From: Mesodorylaimus sp. YZB2_4
Taxonomy: Eukaryota > Nematoda > Enoplea > Dorylaimida > Dorylaimidae
Reading direction: 5' to 3'
Assembly (NCBI GenBank): GCA_030248295.1
Contig: JASANH010001389.1
Span: 248,001 to 312,000 of the forward strand
DNA length: 64,000 nucleotides
Part shown: in pieces, positions 34,985-46,059 of the stretch
How positions within the stretch are numbered: the stretch's first letter is position 1
How the letters are laid out: each line of letters opens with the position of its first letter
Made by a program: the position numbers and the translations under genes
The notes under the pieces: model-generated
Database searches by the model: none
Told to the model about the DNA's origin: nothing
Seen by the model: only the letters and a program-made list of their open reading frames with translations

Positions 34985-35120
34985 CTGGTTTGTTGCTGCT
35001 TTCCGTGCATCTCGGCCTGGCGTGCAAGGACAGTGCGGGCTTACGGTTGCGACCTACATCACCAGGGATTGAACCTGGGACGAGTCCAGCCACTTGCTAC
35101 CGAGCAGAGTCCAACTGAAG
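34985..35120 (-). repeat. SINE family B, copy with tRNA-like head
   Basis: On the minus strand: GGTTCAATCCCTGGTGATGT (B box and following bases) and CCTTGCACGCCAGGCC, aligning to the copy at 21885-22225. The A-box end is diverged. Confidence 0.65.
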
Positions 35121-35475
35121 GCGGCCAGTGGTGATGGCTGTCAACGGCTTGGATGAATGGTGGTCGTGAGATTGAGTGCGATGCCTCCACTGCCCAGTAT
35201 GCAAGGGGGCATCAAGTGGACTAGGTATTAGGAGGTTTGCAGGGTGAAAATGTATGCAGCAGATTGGTCAGATACTGCACAGCAACGTCGAAGAGGGATG
35301 TAGAGATACATCTGACTCCCAGCCACCATGAGACCACAGGTCACTGGCCAATTAACTGGCAGCCGCTTTTTGTTATTTGGTCATTGCGGGGTCAGTGGTT
35401 CCAAGCTTCCACATTGGTCGAAGCAGGGTCTTCTACGATGCGATGCGGGACGGCGATAAGTAGTGTAGAGGTATT

Positions 35476-35643
35476 CCCTAACTGGACTAATTCTCGATTT
35501 GCATTGATACTAACCCGATGTTTTGTGCCTGTTTGTGCCTTTGGTGGCCCTCTCATAATCAGTCGAGAGTCGGGCCGCCACACACAAACAGGCACAAAAG
35601 AGCAGGCTAGTATCAATGCAAATAGAGAGCCAGTCCAGGTTAG
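35476..35643. repeat. Imperfect foldback, about 60-bp arms
   Basis: Segments such as ATTTGCATTGATACTA and TTTTGTGCCTGTTTGTG on the left recur as inverted complements (TAGTATCAATGCAAAT, CACAAACAGGCACAAAA) on the right; the outer ends ACTGGAC/GTCCAG also pair. Mispaired bases are scattered. MITE or foldback remnant. Confidence 0.7.
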
Positions 35644-36488
35644 TCAATACTCTGCAGATGTATAAAGAAAGCCTGAGAATATAATGCAAATCTGTCCTCC
35701 TTTCGCGATTTCGCCTTTACGGGTGTAACCAACCCTGGCAAGCGTAGGAGGGAGGCGGCCAACCGAAGTCGGCGGGACAAAAACTCCGACTGTAGCAGGC
35801 AAGTCTTGCGACTATAACTACGGCTGACACATCAACCCGAGGGGTTGACGTCTCCCAGCCAGGGGAGAGTATCGATTACTCTCTCCCACTCGCCATGGCC
35901 TACCAGGCGGGGGGGGGGGGTTACACGGGAACTTTAAACCCAGGATCTTCTCTGTCTGTTTCCAGCGGCTCGGGTAATTTCATGCTGGGTCACCATCAGC
36001 TCTTTAGGCTCCGCCGAAAAACTGGGGCTGTTTCGCAACTTGCCCAAAGCAACAAAGTGGAAGGAACCTTGTGGAGGCTTGCTGTTTACTTAAAAAGAAT
36101 GAACCAGCTCCCGCAATAAAAAACTGCTCCCAATCGACCTCTCATTTTGCACCACCATCGCAGAACTAGATTTTCCATCGACTCTGCTGGATTTGGCCCT
36201 GTATATATAAACCCGCTCCACAACAGATCAATCATTTCGGTGTTGTTGATCGATTACGAAGACTATTAATCATATTGGTGGTGTAGCGATACCCGCGTGC
36301 AGGTATAATAGGCATGGACTAGGCATGTACTATGCCCTCTGGCCTATGAGTGCACTGGGAACTGGGTTCAGGGAACTGGTCCGCCTCTCCTGAGTTAGGG
36401 CCAGCACGAGACCCAGAGCGAAGTCGAGGTCGAGTGACTGGTCTGGTTGCAGGCATCCCGAGAGAACTAGTCTAGACTTCCTGGTCTG

Positions 36489-37857
36489 AGGCCGTATTCC
36501 AGAAGCGTTTTCCAGCGAGATTTTGCAGTAAGGTGACTGGATTCTAGTGAGATGGCTGCGTTTGCTATTACAGAAACAATTACAGTCACGTAGTTCCAGT
36601 CACTGAGCCCGATAACACAGTCACTGCGCAAAAAATACCTAAACGCTATTCCATAAAACTTTGTCGCTTGGAAAGTCCAGTGAACTATCGAAGGTGGCTG
36701 AGAAAAATCTTCAGGTGCTCTCGATCGCCTGAAACTGTTTTCCAGCGAGCTTTTACCCTATATAAACAGTAGAGTTTGGCTGTGAGTTGTCCCAATGGCA
36801 GAGCAGAGATATGGCGGTCAATGCGAGGGAGGATTTTTTTCAGGTTTCCCATGAAAGTAAGGAGGTGCGGAAATTTTAGGACCACAGATAAACACTTCAG
36901 ACAATTTAAAAAGTGTATAATTCCCCAATTGATTGAGCTTATGTTATCGATGTAGCAAGTGCGTCTTTAGCACCAGTTCGGATCTGACTGTAGAATAAAA
37001 GAAAGACTGATCGTTTTACATCCACATACTGTACTGTAATGTTTGTTTCGCATGATTTTCTGCCCGACCACTGTGGTATTCAGCTTGGTTTTAACATCGA
37101 TCGGGCGATCCAAGTAGTAGGTGGTCAACAGTCAAGGCAACAGACAGATCCTCTGCACTTCAAAAAGAGGAGGAGCTTCCACCTTCGATGACAATTTACA
37201 CGTGATAAGCACAGGTTCAATCTCCCACCCAGCTCCACAAGCATAACATCCCGTAGATTCCCTTATACCTCACAGGAGAAGTTTCGAGGGGCTGGCTACA
37301 CTCCTGTTCATATACTCTTGAGATGGAACATTCGTACTTTTGTTTGGCACTTGGAGCTTTCCTAGAAGCGTCATCAAAAAGGAGGGGAAGTCATGTAAGA
37401 AGGTGCAAGAATTCAGAAAAATGAATGTACGCCTAAGAAGTGCAGGAGTAGGAGGGAATAAACGTGAGAGGGGGGGGGGAAGATAGAAGAAATCATGACC
37501 TGCAATTTATTTTCTCTACTTTTACCTGACATTCACGCTCATCTCTCTACAGCTCCCCTAAAATCACTATTGCGGGGATGCACTCAGCGTGGGTATCTAT
37601 TTAGAAACCGTAGGTGACAGCAAATGCACGCGGAAGTCGCTGGAATATGCGAGCCTTGTCACCAGAAAATCACAAAGACCCTATTTTGTTTCTGGAATAG
37701 GCGCAAAAAGTTAGGCCTTTCTACAGTCACCTCAATTGACTTTCACAGCGAGCTCAGTGGAATAAGTCACAGTCACCTCATTGGAAAGTTACAGTCACCT
37801 CGCTGGAATTTTCCTTTCATGTCACTATTTTCCAGAGAGCTTTCTGGAATACGGCCT
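36489..37857. mobile_element. Non-autonomous DNA transposon with TIRs
   Basis: The ends AGGCCGTATTCCAGAAG and CTTTCTGGAATACGGCCT are inverted repeats of about 17 bp. CTG flanks both sides (36486-36488, 37858-37860), a possible 3-bp target duplication. Subterminal TTTCCAGCGAG and CAGTCACCTC-type motifs recur internally (CAGTCACCTC three times at about 37724-37802). No transposase frame is present. The class is uncertain. Confidence 0.7.
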
Positions 37858-38341
37858 CTGAACTTGCTCTATGAGCACTTCGGGCTTACTTTTGTCCGTC
37901 AGAACCCCTTCGACGGCCGGTACGTGCGGCTGCTCCCCGAATTGTGAGTCTACACGGCCTCCTTGGTGTGTGTCCGTGGACTGCGTGAATTGGTTCCTGT
38001 GGCTTGAGCCATCCTCAGGTCAGCCCTAGTTCTATCCTAGGGCGAGCCAAGGATTTCATTGGAAATAGGTCGTGGTCGAAGAGAGACTTCTTGGTCGTGT
38101 ATGGGACAGAAACAGACAATGACGGGTAAGTATTGTGATTTTGACTTTTACGAGTAAATTCCTTATATACGCTTGTTGCACGAGAAGCGGGCGAAAAATT
38201 GGCACTCACTGTCACCATTGAGTATAAGCGAACTGGTACTGTCACGGTCGATGGCGGGGGATTGACCATGCGCAAGTTCGTTTTTAACCCAAACTGTAAG
38301 GGGAGTGAAGATCTAGTTATGTTCTGTGACCGAGTTCTGGG

Positions 38342-38376
38342 GCCGCCACCCCAGCCATCGGAGCTGGGGTGGCGGC
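38342..38376. other. Perfect 14-bp GC-rich stem-loop
   Basis: GCCGCCACCCCAGC and GCTGGGGTGGCGGC flank the 7-nt loop CATCGGA. It is very stable as RNA or extruded DNA. No U-run follows and no function is assigned. Confidence 0.7.
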
Positions 38377-39510
38377 TCGGATGGCTGGGTCTTGTGGTCG
38401 GCGTCTCCCTTTGCAATTCGAACGAAACACGACGATCAAGGCGATGTTCAACTACACGCACGCCGTCACCACGCCTCCCAACGCAGCCATCATGCATTGT
38501 TGCTGCTTGACCATCGCTTGGCTCATTTCGAATATTGGGGCCATTGTTCGCACGCCTTTAAGTCCACGTTGCCTCCTCAAAAGAGTGAGTTTGCTGCTGC
38601 GCCATCAAAGTTACGCTCAGGAACAATTCGCACGCATTCGAGTCTCTATTAGATCCGGGTAAGGAGGACCAGCAGTCGAGTGTAGCCGTCCGGTGGCATT
38701 CCTGGAACCAATGGAAACGGAAAACAACCGGTTGGTAAGACATGTATGTGAACAGATTTTGCACTAACTGCCGCGTTGGATTCTGCTGATGCTACGGAAA
38801 ATGGGTTCATCAACGCAAGATTTTCTTCGCAGTTGCATCTCTACTTCCGAGCTATAAAATGTCAACGCATCTCTCCCACAGTATCAAAATTTGTCAGCGA
38901 CATCCTTGTCATAAATTGCATCACTTTGCAACATATGGCCTCTTCTGTGAAATAAAAGCTGAATAAACACGCGTCCATGCAGCCAATTTTTTGGACGGGT
39001 ACACAAATATCTATGTACATTACGGGTATATTGCTTGCTGACACGCTAGCCTGTGCGCTGGACTTTATAGAGCGAACGAGTAAAAGGTAAGTCTAAACTG
39101 GTATCACCTTGCTGCTATCATTGGCTGTCCTCCTAGATATAAGCTAGGAGTGCCTTCAGTTTCACTCGACACCGTGCTCTCTTATGGCCGTTTGCAGTGT
39201 TCGTACGGGAATTGTTTGCATCTCTCGGGTACTCTCGGCTTCAACGCAGCAACGTATACTTCGACTAAGTGAGCAAAATTTGTAAGCATGTTTTGCATCT
39301 AAGCTGTTTGGTCCTCTTTCCGTCTGTCCAGTGCGACTTCGATGTTTATGTGAGCAAAGTTATGGTCGAAGTGAACTTGTCTAAGCCGCCTTATATGTGC
39401 ATTTCCTTATTTCTAATTATCATCATACTTGTCATTGTGTGAGAAATTAACAGTCTGTCAATAAAACAGGCCTGTATGATTTGCGTTTCAGGTACTTTTC
39501 TAGCAAAACC

Positions 39511-40375
39511 ATGTCAGTCGCTGATAAATTCAAGGAACATGAAGTTGTGCCAGACGTTATTCACAAGGCTCCTCAACAGGCCTTGGAAGTAAGTGGCTTT
39601 GCATGGAATGCGCAGGACCGCAAAGAAAGCAAAGACACGATTGTCGATGTGGTTTAACACTATAAACCAATCTTGTCGCTCATTCAGGTCAAATATGGCC
39701 AGCATCAAGTCAACCTAGGAGATGTGTTAACACCGACCCAAGTAAAGGACCAGCCGACACACATTCATTGGCCTGGCGCGGATGCAAATTCATTTTATAC
39801 CTTGATTTTTACAGGTACTAATGAATTTTATTGGTGAACTGGCTGCATTTACAAAAGTCAGCAATGGATCACTTTCATAACTTTTTAAGATCCCGATGCA
39901 CCAAGTAGGCAAACTCCAACGAGCCGTGAATTCGAGCACTGGCTTGTTATCAATATCCCCGGTAATAAGGTCGGAAAAGGGGAAACATTGTCCGAATACG
40001 TTGGAAGCGGGCCTCCGCAAGGAACTGGTAGCAACATGCAGCATTATTATTAGTATAACGGCTTTTGCTAAGCAACGTTTTATTTAGGTTTGCATCGTTA
40101 CGTCTTCTTGATTTACAAGCAACCAGGCAAGATCGAAGACCCAGAGCATGGCTTCCGCGATAAGCATACCGCCCAAGGACGTCGAAACTGGAAGGCGGAA
40201 CAGTTCGTGGCCAAGCATTCTTTGGAAGGTCCCATTGCGGGTAACTTCTATCAGGTAGGCCATCTTGCGTATACGATTTTGAAGACTGTAACCCTATGCC
40301 TGGGTCCTATTTTAGGCCGAGTACGATGACTATGTACCAAATGTACACGCTCAGTTCCAAACCCCGAAAAAGTGA
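39511..40375 (+). CDS. Phosphatidylethanolamine-binding protein, Ov-16/PEBP type (copy 1)
   Basis: Predicted 189-residue PEBP fold protein; family members bind phospholipid head groups and act as kinase or protease regulators, and nematode Ov-16-type members are often abundant. Exons are 39511-39588, 39688-39814, 39890-40027, 40088-40254 and 40316-40375, all GT/AG and in phase. Ligand-pocket motifs are complete: DPDAPSR (69-75), HWLVINIPG, [14 protein letters not shown], and the closing C-terminal helix AEYDDYVP. No signal peptide on this start, so cytosolic. A 5' acceptor TTTCAG at 39490 just upstream of the ATG suggests trans-splicing or a UTR intron. AATAAA at about 40475. A convergent paralogue lies at 42191-43014. 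Confidence 0.92.
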
Positions 40376-40572
40376 ACGAAATCTGGATGGAGAGTACTGA
40401 TTGTTTCAAGTCATTGAGGTTTGGTTGGTCTATTACAGTGGTAGGCTAGATATGTTCACATGAATTATTAGCACAATAAATACCTGTGATCACTTTGATA
40501 AGTGATAAGAAACCCTGCTGTTACAAAATGTCAGAAGTGAGACTGAGAACAAAAGATCAGAATAAATATCGA

Positions 40573-41520
40573 TCAGTATTTGCATTTGGTTCTGTCTCTG
40601 ACACTACTTGAGAAGCCGCATAGTTGCTCCTTGTGTAGGCGGGAGGCTAAATGCAAAGGGATCCACTGAATTATTTCTTCCAGCAACCAATCAAGTGATC
40701 TTACCCTCGCCTCACAAACTATTTCGACATGTGCATCAGGTATTTCTTCAGCTCTCTCGTATGCGATTGGCGATGTCAAGTCGCTCGAGCGACAGCACCA
40801 GCCCCAATAATAGTGAGCCAAGAGAACGGCCGATAGAAACGTGCAGATGGCTGAAAGTACGTAAAAGTGACTGTGGCAGAAAAACAGAGAAAAGGCATGA
40901 GCTAGGAAATCCATGCGCGCATCCGCTCTCGCATGCGTACGTCCTGTTGACCTTATATGGATGCTGTTTTTAACTGCGCCGCAGTCACAACGTAATATGT
41001 AAAACCAAACTCCACCTTTTTTGGACCTACGAGATTCGAACCTACTTTGGAAAATAGCTGCCACTAATAGGCACACATTCAACGTGATCGATGTCAGCTC
41101 ATAGGTTTCTTTATCCTTGCTATAAAGTTTCTTCGCCTTCTCGATCCACATGCACGAAATAGCAATCAATAAGATCGAAGCCAGTGCTCCGAGACCGCAC
41201 AACACAAAATAGACGCTTAGTAGTCTGCGCTGGTAAGAACTGACTTGTATGGCAGCTAGTCCAACAATAGCGTAACAAAGGCTCAGTAACCCCACCCAAA
41301 TGCCCGTTCCAAATGTGCATACGGCTCTTTCGTGACCAGCATTGATTCCTGTGCACGCTGATCCAGTGGTAAAAGCGAAAATAGCCACAATAAATTCGAT
41401 CCAACACAGCACTTTCATCCATTTCCTTCCTCTGGCAAGCGTGGTACTGTTCGCCGTGGTGGCAGTTACCGTAGGTAATGTCGTAGTAGCAGGGGGCATA
41501 TTTGGATTTAAGGAAGCCAT
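40573..41520 (-). CDS. Four-transmembrane-segment protein (tetraspan-like)
   Basis: An uninterrupted 315-codon frame from a true ATG. After a Thr/Ala-rich cytosolic start come hydrophobic segments at about 36-57, 74-95, 101-123 and, further on, FYVLSAICTFLSAVLLAHYY. The arrangement resembles small tetraspan families (claudin/MARVEL/sarcospan-like), but I cannot assign one. Between segment 3 and the last lies about 60 residues of Arg/Ser-rich, non-membrane composition that looks like translated intron: a GTAGGT donor-like site stands before it and a pyrimidine-rich CTGCCACAG after it, but the phases do not match. That stretch also contains a tRNA B-box-like GGTTCGAATC, so it may be an exonised repeat. 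Lies between the two PEBP genes. Confidence 0.6.
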   Translation of the reverse strand: MASLNPNMPPATTTLPTVTATTANSTTLARGRKWMKVLCWIEFIVAIFAFTTGSACTGINAGHERAVCTFGTGIWVGLLSLCYAIVGLAAIQVSSYQRRLLSVYFVLCGLGALASILLIAISCMWIEKAKKLYSKDKETYELTSITLNVCLLVAAIFQSRFESRRSKKGGVWFYILRCDCGAVKNSIHIRSTGRTHARADARMDFLAHAFSLFFCHSHFYVLSAICTFLSAVLLAHYYWGWCCRSSDLTSPIAYERAEEIPDAHVEIVCEARVRSLDWLLEEIIQWIPLHLASRLHKEQLCGFSSSVRDRTKCKY

Positions 41521-42190
41521 ATCGAACTCTGTGATTCCAGCGAGTCACGTCGATAAAAGGTGATTGAGAGCCTGAATGAATGCATAAAACCGTAGACAAC
41601 ACCGCACCCAACTACTGTACAGTACAAATAGGCCTTCCTGACGCAGTTGAAACTCGCCAACACCTAGAATATTCCTGTTTCGACTAGTTGGCAAAATTTG
41701 GCCATTCCAATGCTGATGTACCAAACATACAATATGTGGCGAAACCTGTTTTCTTGTTGTCATGGAGAGTCGGTTAGTTTAGGGATAGGCAGACTGGTGT
41801 CCAGGGCAAAAGACTTCGAAGGCCAAAGACACTGCGCAAACATTAGTACGAGTAGTCATAGGAAAAAGCCGAGCCATGGGCAGAAATACGGCTAGGCTCG
41901 GTCAGGCTAGTCCAGCAGGCTCATATAGTGAGTATTGTATTTGCGACTCTGTGACGGGGGCGCAGACCTCGTTCAGCATTTAAACAGTAGGAATCAGGAC
42001 TTCAGGAGATACATAACAGGAGATCATCATATAATTTGTCCCAAGTCAGTCAGACAACAGCGTTTTACATTAGCATGGATACATTATTTCGGAACGACGT
42101 CTTGCCTGGAAGTGCGTATCCATTGAGCCTTAAGTATTGGCACATATTCATCATATGCCGCTTGAAATGGAAAAGAGCTTCCGCTCATAA

Positions 42191-43014
42191 TCAATCAAGA
42201 CTGGTGACTTTAGGCGCGTCTTGACCAACCTGATAAAAGTTTCCTGCCATTGGGTCCTCCAGAAGGTGCTTTGACTCGAATTTTTCAGGTTTCCATTGGT
42301 GACGGCCATATTTTATAAACGAGGTCAAATAGCCATGTCCTGGGTCTTGGATTTCGCCATTTGGTTGCTTATAGACGAGGTACACATAGCGATGGATCCC
42401 TGTTGGAGGCCAATCAACGAAAAGCTGGGGTGAAACACGGACAGCCTACCACTGTCATCCCTAGGAGCGCTGCCAAAGTATTCGGACAAAGTCTGGCCTT
42501 TCTCCAAGTCATCTCCAGGTATGTTAACTACCAGCCAGTGGTGGTATTCCCGGTTTCGTGGATCCTGGCGGCTAGGAGCATCTGGGTCTGAAACATACAA
42601 GCATCAAAGCTTTTGGTGGTTGAGATAAATATAGTATCAAGTAACGAAGGACACCCTCGCCCTCTCGCAACATCGCTACCGCACATAGCCGCATGAAGGA
42701 CATACGAACCAGTTTGCAAATGCTGATGCTCTTTTAAATCAGCATTATCCAGACACACCAGTCAAAATCAAAGCGTACAATGTGTGGGCTCTGATGGCCA
42801 CATGACCACTGTCGGCGGATCCTTAACTTGAGTGGATGTCAAAATGTTTCCAAAATCGACTTCGTTAGCTCCACACCAAACCTCTGAAAATTCACTTAAT
42901 GTTGGAAGCATGGAGGTTTGTCGAATGCTTCTATACCTCCATTTTCTGGGATGTTGCCTTGGCGATCACGTCAGGCACGATCTCGTGTTCCATGAAAAGC
43001 TCATCAATTGTCAT
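42191..43014 (-). pseudogene. PEBP paralogue (copy 2), frameshifted in exon 2
   Basis: Exon layout mirrors copy 1: 43014-42937 (78 nt, same length), 42881-42759, 42587-42450, then 42399 to the stop at 42191. Exon 1 reads MEHEIVPDVIAKA where copy 1 has [13 protein letters not shown]. Exon 3 keeps DPDAPSR, HWLVVNIPG and GQTLSEYFG; exon 4 keeps HRYVYLVYKQ and GNFYQ. Exon 2 starts in frame (FGNILTSTQVKD) but is 123 nt where a length of 3n+1 is required; the frame runs into TGA before the LYALILT segment, which is in another frame. So one base is missing, or two extra, near 42790. Either a recent pseudogene or a sequence error. The last exon has no AEYDDYVP helix. Confidence 0.82.
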
Positions 43015-43419
43015 GATTCTGAAGTCTGGGTGGCTATGTGCACACAAAAAACAAAAGAGACCCACAAGACTGCTTACAAAAGAAAGTTAGAGTTTAGAAT
43101 ATAGAAGATCATCCTGCCTTATTGTTCCTCCAATCAGCAACATCTAATTCCAAATTGATCAAGCTGCTGCTGGCGCTCATAGCAGCCAAGTGCTTGACTA
43201 TTACTCATGAGCATTTTAAGTATGGCAAGCGATGCGCCAGGTGTCAAGAATGTGTTCATAATTTGATTTGGTTGCATGCGGCAGTGGTGGCAGGTGTACC
43301 TTTCAAGAAACCACACAGTGAGCATCATTTGTGATATACTGTAAGCATCACTGACACATATAATCCAAGGAGTCATGGGCGGCACTCATGTCACCACAAG
43401 TAAAGTCTATTAGCTGCTC

Positions 43420-44125
43420 TTAGAAATATAATCCAGCTTGACCACTGTCCTGGGAGAAGCTCCTGACGGCATTAGTGATCTCTTCGGGCGACCGACATAC
43501 CCAGCGGCGTTCAGATATCGAGAAGCGAGCCGACCTGGGTGGCACGCATCGACATACGTAGGCTGTTGGAGGTGGCAGACCAGCACTGGCCAGGTATCTC
43601 GAGAAGTATACGCTTGAGATGGACGATTTCGAGACCTCTGGGAATGGGAGGCAATACGCCTCGAATTGCCTGCACTCGTCGTCCGAAGCGCACGGGCCAC
43701 CCAAGTAGAAACGGTTTGCCCCGAGTGCCACTTCCGAACTGCCTGATGCGGCAGCACTCGATGAATCGACCAACCCGTTCGAAGTCAATGCTAGCGGTGG
43801 GCAATTATTTATGGGTTCTGGACCCGTCAGGGCACCTACAACAGGATATGATCGGGGTGTTATCCAAACTGAAACCGTGGGGACAGCTTACGTATCAGAT
43901 GCTGCACATAGATATTGGTCAAATTTGACCCCTTGACTCGGGGTGGGCATAGAATCAGTGGAGACTCATTGCCGCAACGGAAGTCCTAAAACCAGGGGCG
44001 TTTTTACCTGTCAGTGTCTTGTTCGGCACCGAAACCACTTGCACTGTCGGCAAAGCAGTGGCGGGAGAGTCCGAAATGCACATCCACACGAGGGACGCAA
44101 ATACAATCCGCTTGCGGAGATCCAT
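43420..44125 (-). CDS. Small secreted Cys-containing protein (EB-module-like)
   Basis: Exons 44125-44008 and 43835-43420 join in phase 1 to give 177 residues. The N-terminus is a good signal peptide (MDLRKRIVFASLVWMCISDS, cleavage near ATA). The mature part has six Cys in a pattern reminiscent of nematode EB modules: GGPCASDDECRQFEAYC, then YVCRCVPP, then RRWVC. This is a resemblance, not a firm assignment. No membrane anchor. The signal-peptide start and the in-phase intron are the best evidence. Confidence 0.65.
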
Positions 44126-45029
44126 TTCCGACGAGTCTTTGTGACACAATGTGAGTTGAGACACTCTGCATTGCTTATTATATATCTCTCAAGATGTCTG
44201 CTTTGTTCGTTCTGTTGTTGCCTGGTATTGTTTTACAGAAGTGCCAGGCGGCGCAGAACCGCCACTTGTGTCAACCCTGTGAAACATGGTGTGAGTAATG
44301 GCCATGTTTGAGCAACACGTAAAAAATGTGGGTGGAGTCAATGAGACCAGTGTGGTGAGATCAGATTGTGAGTTTCCTGAGAGGAGGATTGAAATCAGTG
44401 GATATTGACACCTTGACGATGTTTCCGCCAATCAGAGAGAAGGACAATTGTGGTTTTATGATATTCAGAACAGCATCTCTCTGATCGTGGGAGGGCGAAC
44501 AGGGCTGCGGGCATCGTGCTTCTGAAATCATTGGCACGTCTAGGGCATGCTAGGGCTGGCCAGAGGATGGCTCAAGCCGCAGGAAGGATCCCACGCAGTC
44601 CACGGACACCTCGTTCCGAGTTTATTGCCACCACACCACAAGGGCCGAGTAGACGCACAATGCATATTACACTTCGCCCACATTCACTCTATCTTGCCTA
44701 GCCGCCATTGAAGCACCCTCGAGCAAGTTTCCACGCTATGAAACCATCTTTGGTCCCATCGATTTTGATGGGAGTGCCAGGCATGGCCATTCATGAGCCT
44801 CCATCTGATCAGAATAAAAGGACACAAAAACCGAGTTTCTTTCTCACCGCTTGGTCGATCGGGCATAATGGCAGCAATTCACAGGGACCGTCGTGAATAA
44901 TTCGCCATGCTGAATTGGGCAAAAACTTTTAATCGAGAGCTTAAAGAGTGAGAGTGGCCGGTGGTCAGAGAAATCTTGGAGAGCTCGAGAAGACTGACGA
45001 CTTAAGCGAGCGGAATTGTTATCGTAAAA

Positions 45030-45466
45030 ATGAGAAAACATATTCTGGCGACAGTCGTATTTTTTGCCATGATTGCTCACGTTTTGACCACGAAGAGCAA
45101 TGTGGAGGAGACGAGTAAGCCAGGTAGCCTCTTGGAACAGTTTGAATTTGACTCTGCCTCTTCAGCACCCGATTCCGACTTGCCCGATGCCATGATGGAG
45201 CATCAGAAACTGGCCTTCCAAATGGAGAATCTGGGAGATAGCGATGATGGTGAGATGAGCGGTCGCCAGATACGCCCTTCTGACTTCTGACCTCTTCAGA
45301 TCTCGCAGAGGCGGCCTCCCAAGTGGTAAAACGAAGCCCTGGCATCAAAGTAGTCAAACCGAGCGGCGATTACTATCGCTTTGGTAAAGGGAAGACCATC
45401 TCTCGCGGAAACATGTACGTGCGCCACAACAGATACTACAACGTAGGTGGCCGATGGCGTTACTGA
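45030..45466 (+). CDS. Secreted peptide precursor, YRFG-x4-ISRG family member 1
   Basis: Exons 45030-45249 and 45300-45466 (50-nt intron, phase 1) give 128 residues. Signal peptide MRKHILATVVFFAMIAHVL, then an acidic spacer ending GDSDD at the intron, a dibasic KR, and the C-terminal region SPGIKVVKPSGDYYRFGKGK followed by ISRGNMYV and a Tyr/Arg-rich end. The second precursor at 54.9 kb shares signal peptide, acidic exon-1 end, phase-1 first intron, dibasic site and the YRFGxxxxISRGxx(Y/F)V core. RFG followed by Lys could be amidated, but the conserved residues continue past it, so a longer bioactive peptide or small secreted protein is also possible. Function unknown. Confidence 0.7.
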
Positions 45467-46059
45467 GAGAGTCTGACCGTGATCAAATCGATTGCAAGTT
45501 GCGACTGTGTCGTGCTTTATTGGAATAAGTAAAAATAATAAGTGATGCATGTCACATTCAACGACGGTGCCCGACGCTGCATAAGAGATTCGAGAACGCA
45601 GATAGGATACTTCTTCGACTTGCACGTTGCCAGGAGCACTCACTGTACACAAAAACTCTAGCGCCCAGTCTCGTGCTCCTTCACTTAAAATCTGTAACAG
45701 CGAGGAAAAATCTGATGGACTGTTTTTGGCATGTTTGTAACTGCAAAAAGTGAGACAATCATCTGCAGTAAGTACACCTGAACCATACAGTACTTTGCAG
45801 GTACAGTCTAAATAGATGTGTTACAATAACTGCAAAAACGGGATAATTGCAAAACAGCTACTTCAGAGAAAATCGTTGCTCAAGTATTTGAGACAGGTGC
45901 CCACCTGCGCGCCCAACTGGCGCACACCCAATATTGTCCAGCTGAAATGAGATAACTCGAATTTGGCAAACCAACTATTTTATTCTTATTGGGTGGTGTA
46001 AAATTTGTGAAACTGAACTAGCTTCAGTTCCTGTCGCCTCTGAGCCAAAGGCTGCCATC
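45467..46059. other. Intergenic gap
   Basis: No gene seen. The right part probably holds the 3' UTR of the LINE fragment that follows on the minus strand. Confidence 0.45.

Larger units (their letters stand above)
34266..39510. other. Long intergenic region rich in repeats
   Basis: No complete gene could be built. Contents are SINE B (34985-35120), a foldback (35476-35643), a poly-G run near 35910, a TIR element (36489-37857), a GC-rich hairpin (38342-38376), and isolated exon-like pieces at 38400-39440 with hydrophobic stretches. One is a frame ending in a donor GTGAGT near 38587 with a hydrophobic segment MHCCCLTIAWLISNIGAIV; another is an acceptor near 39188 followed by a Cys-containing stretch with donor GTGAGC near 39268. 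Phases of these pieces do not join unambiguously. Confidence 0.4.

Noticed and set aside
34949-35134. Short Cys-containing ORFs
   Set aside because: They lie inside a SINE family-B copy.
38015-38497. 160-codon minus-strand ORF
   Set aside because: No family features; it is low in hydrophobics, spans the GC-rich hairpin and ends in repeat-like sequence.
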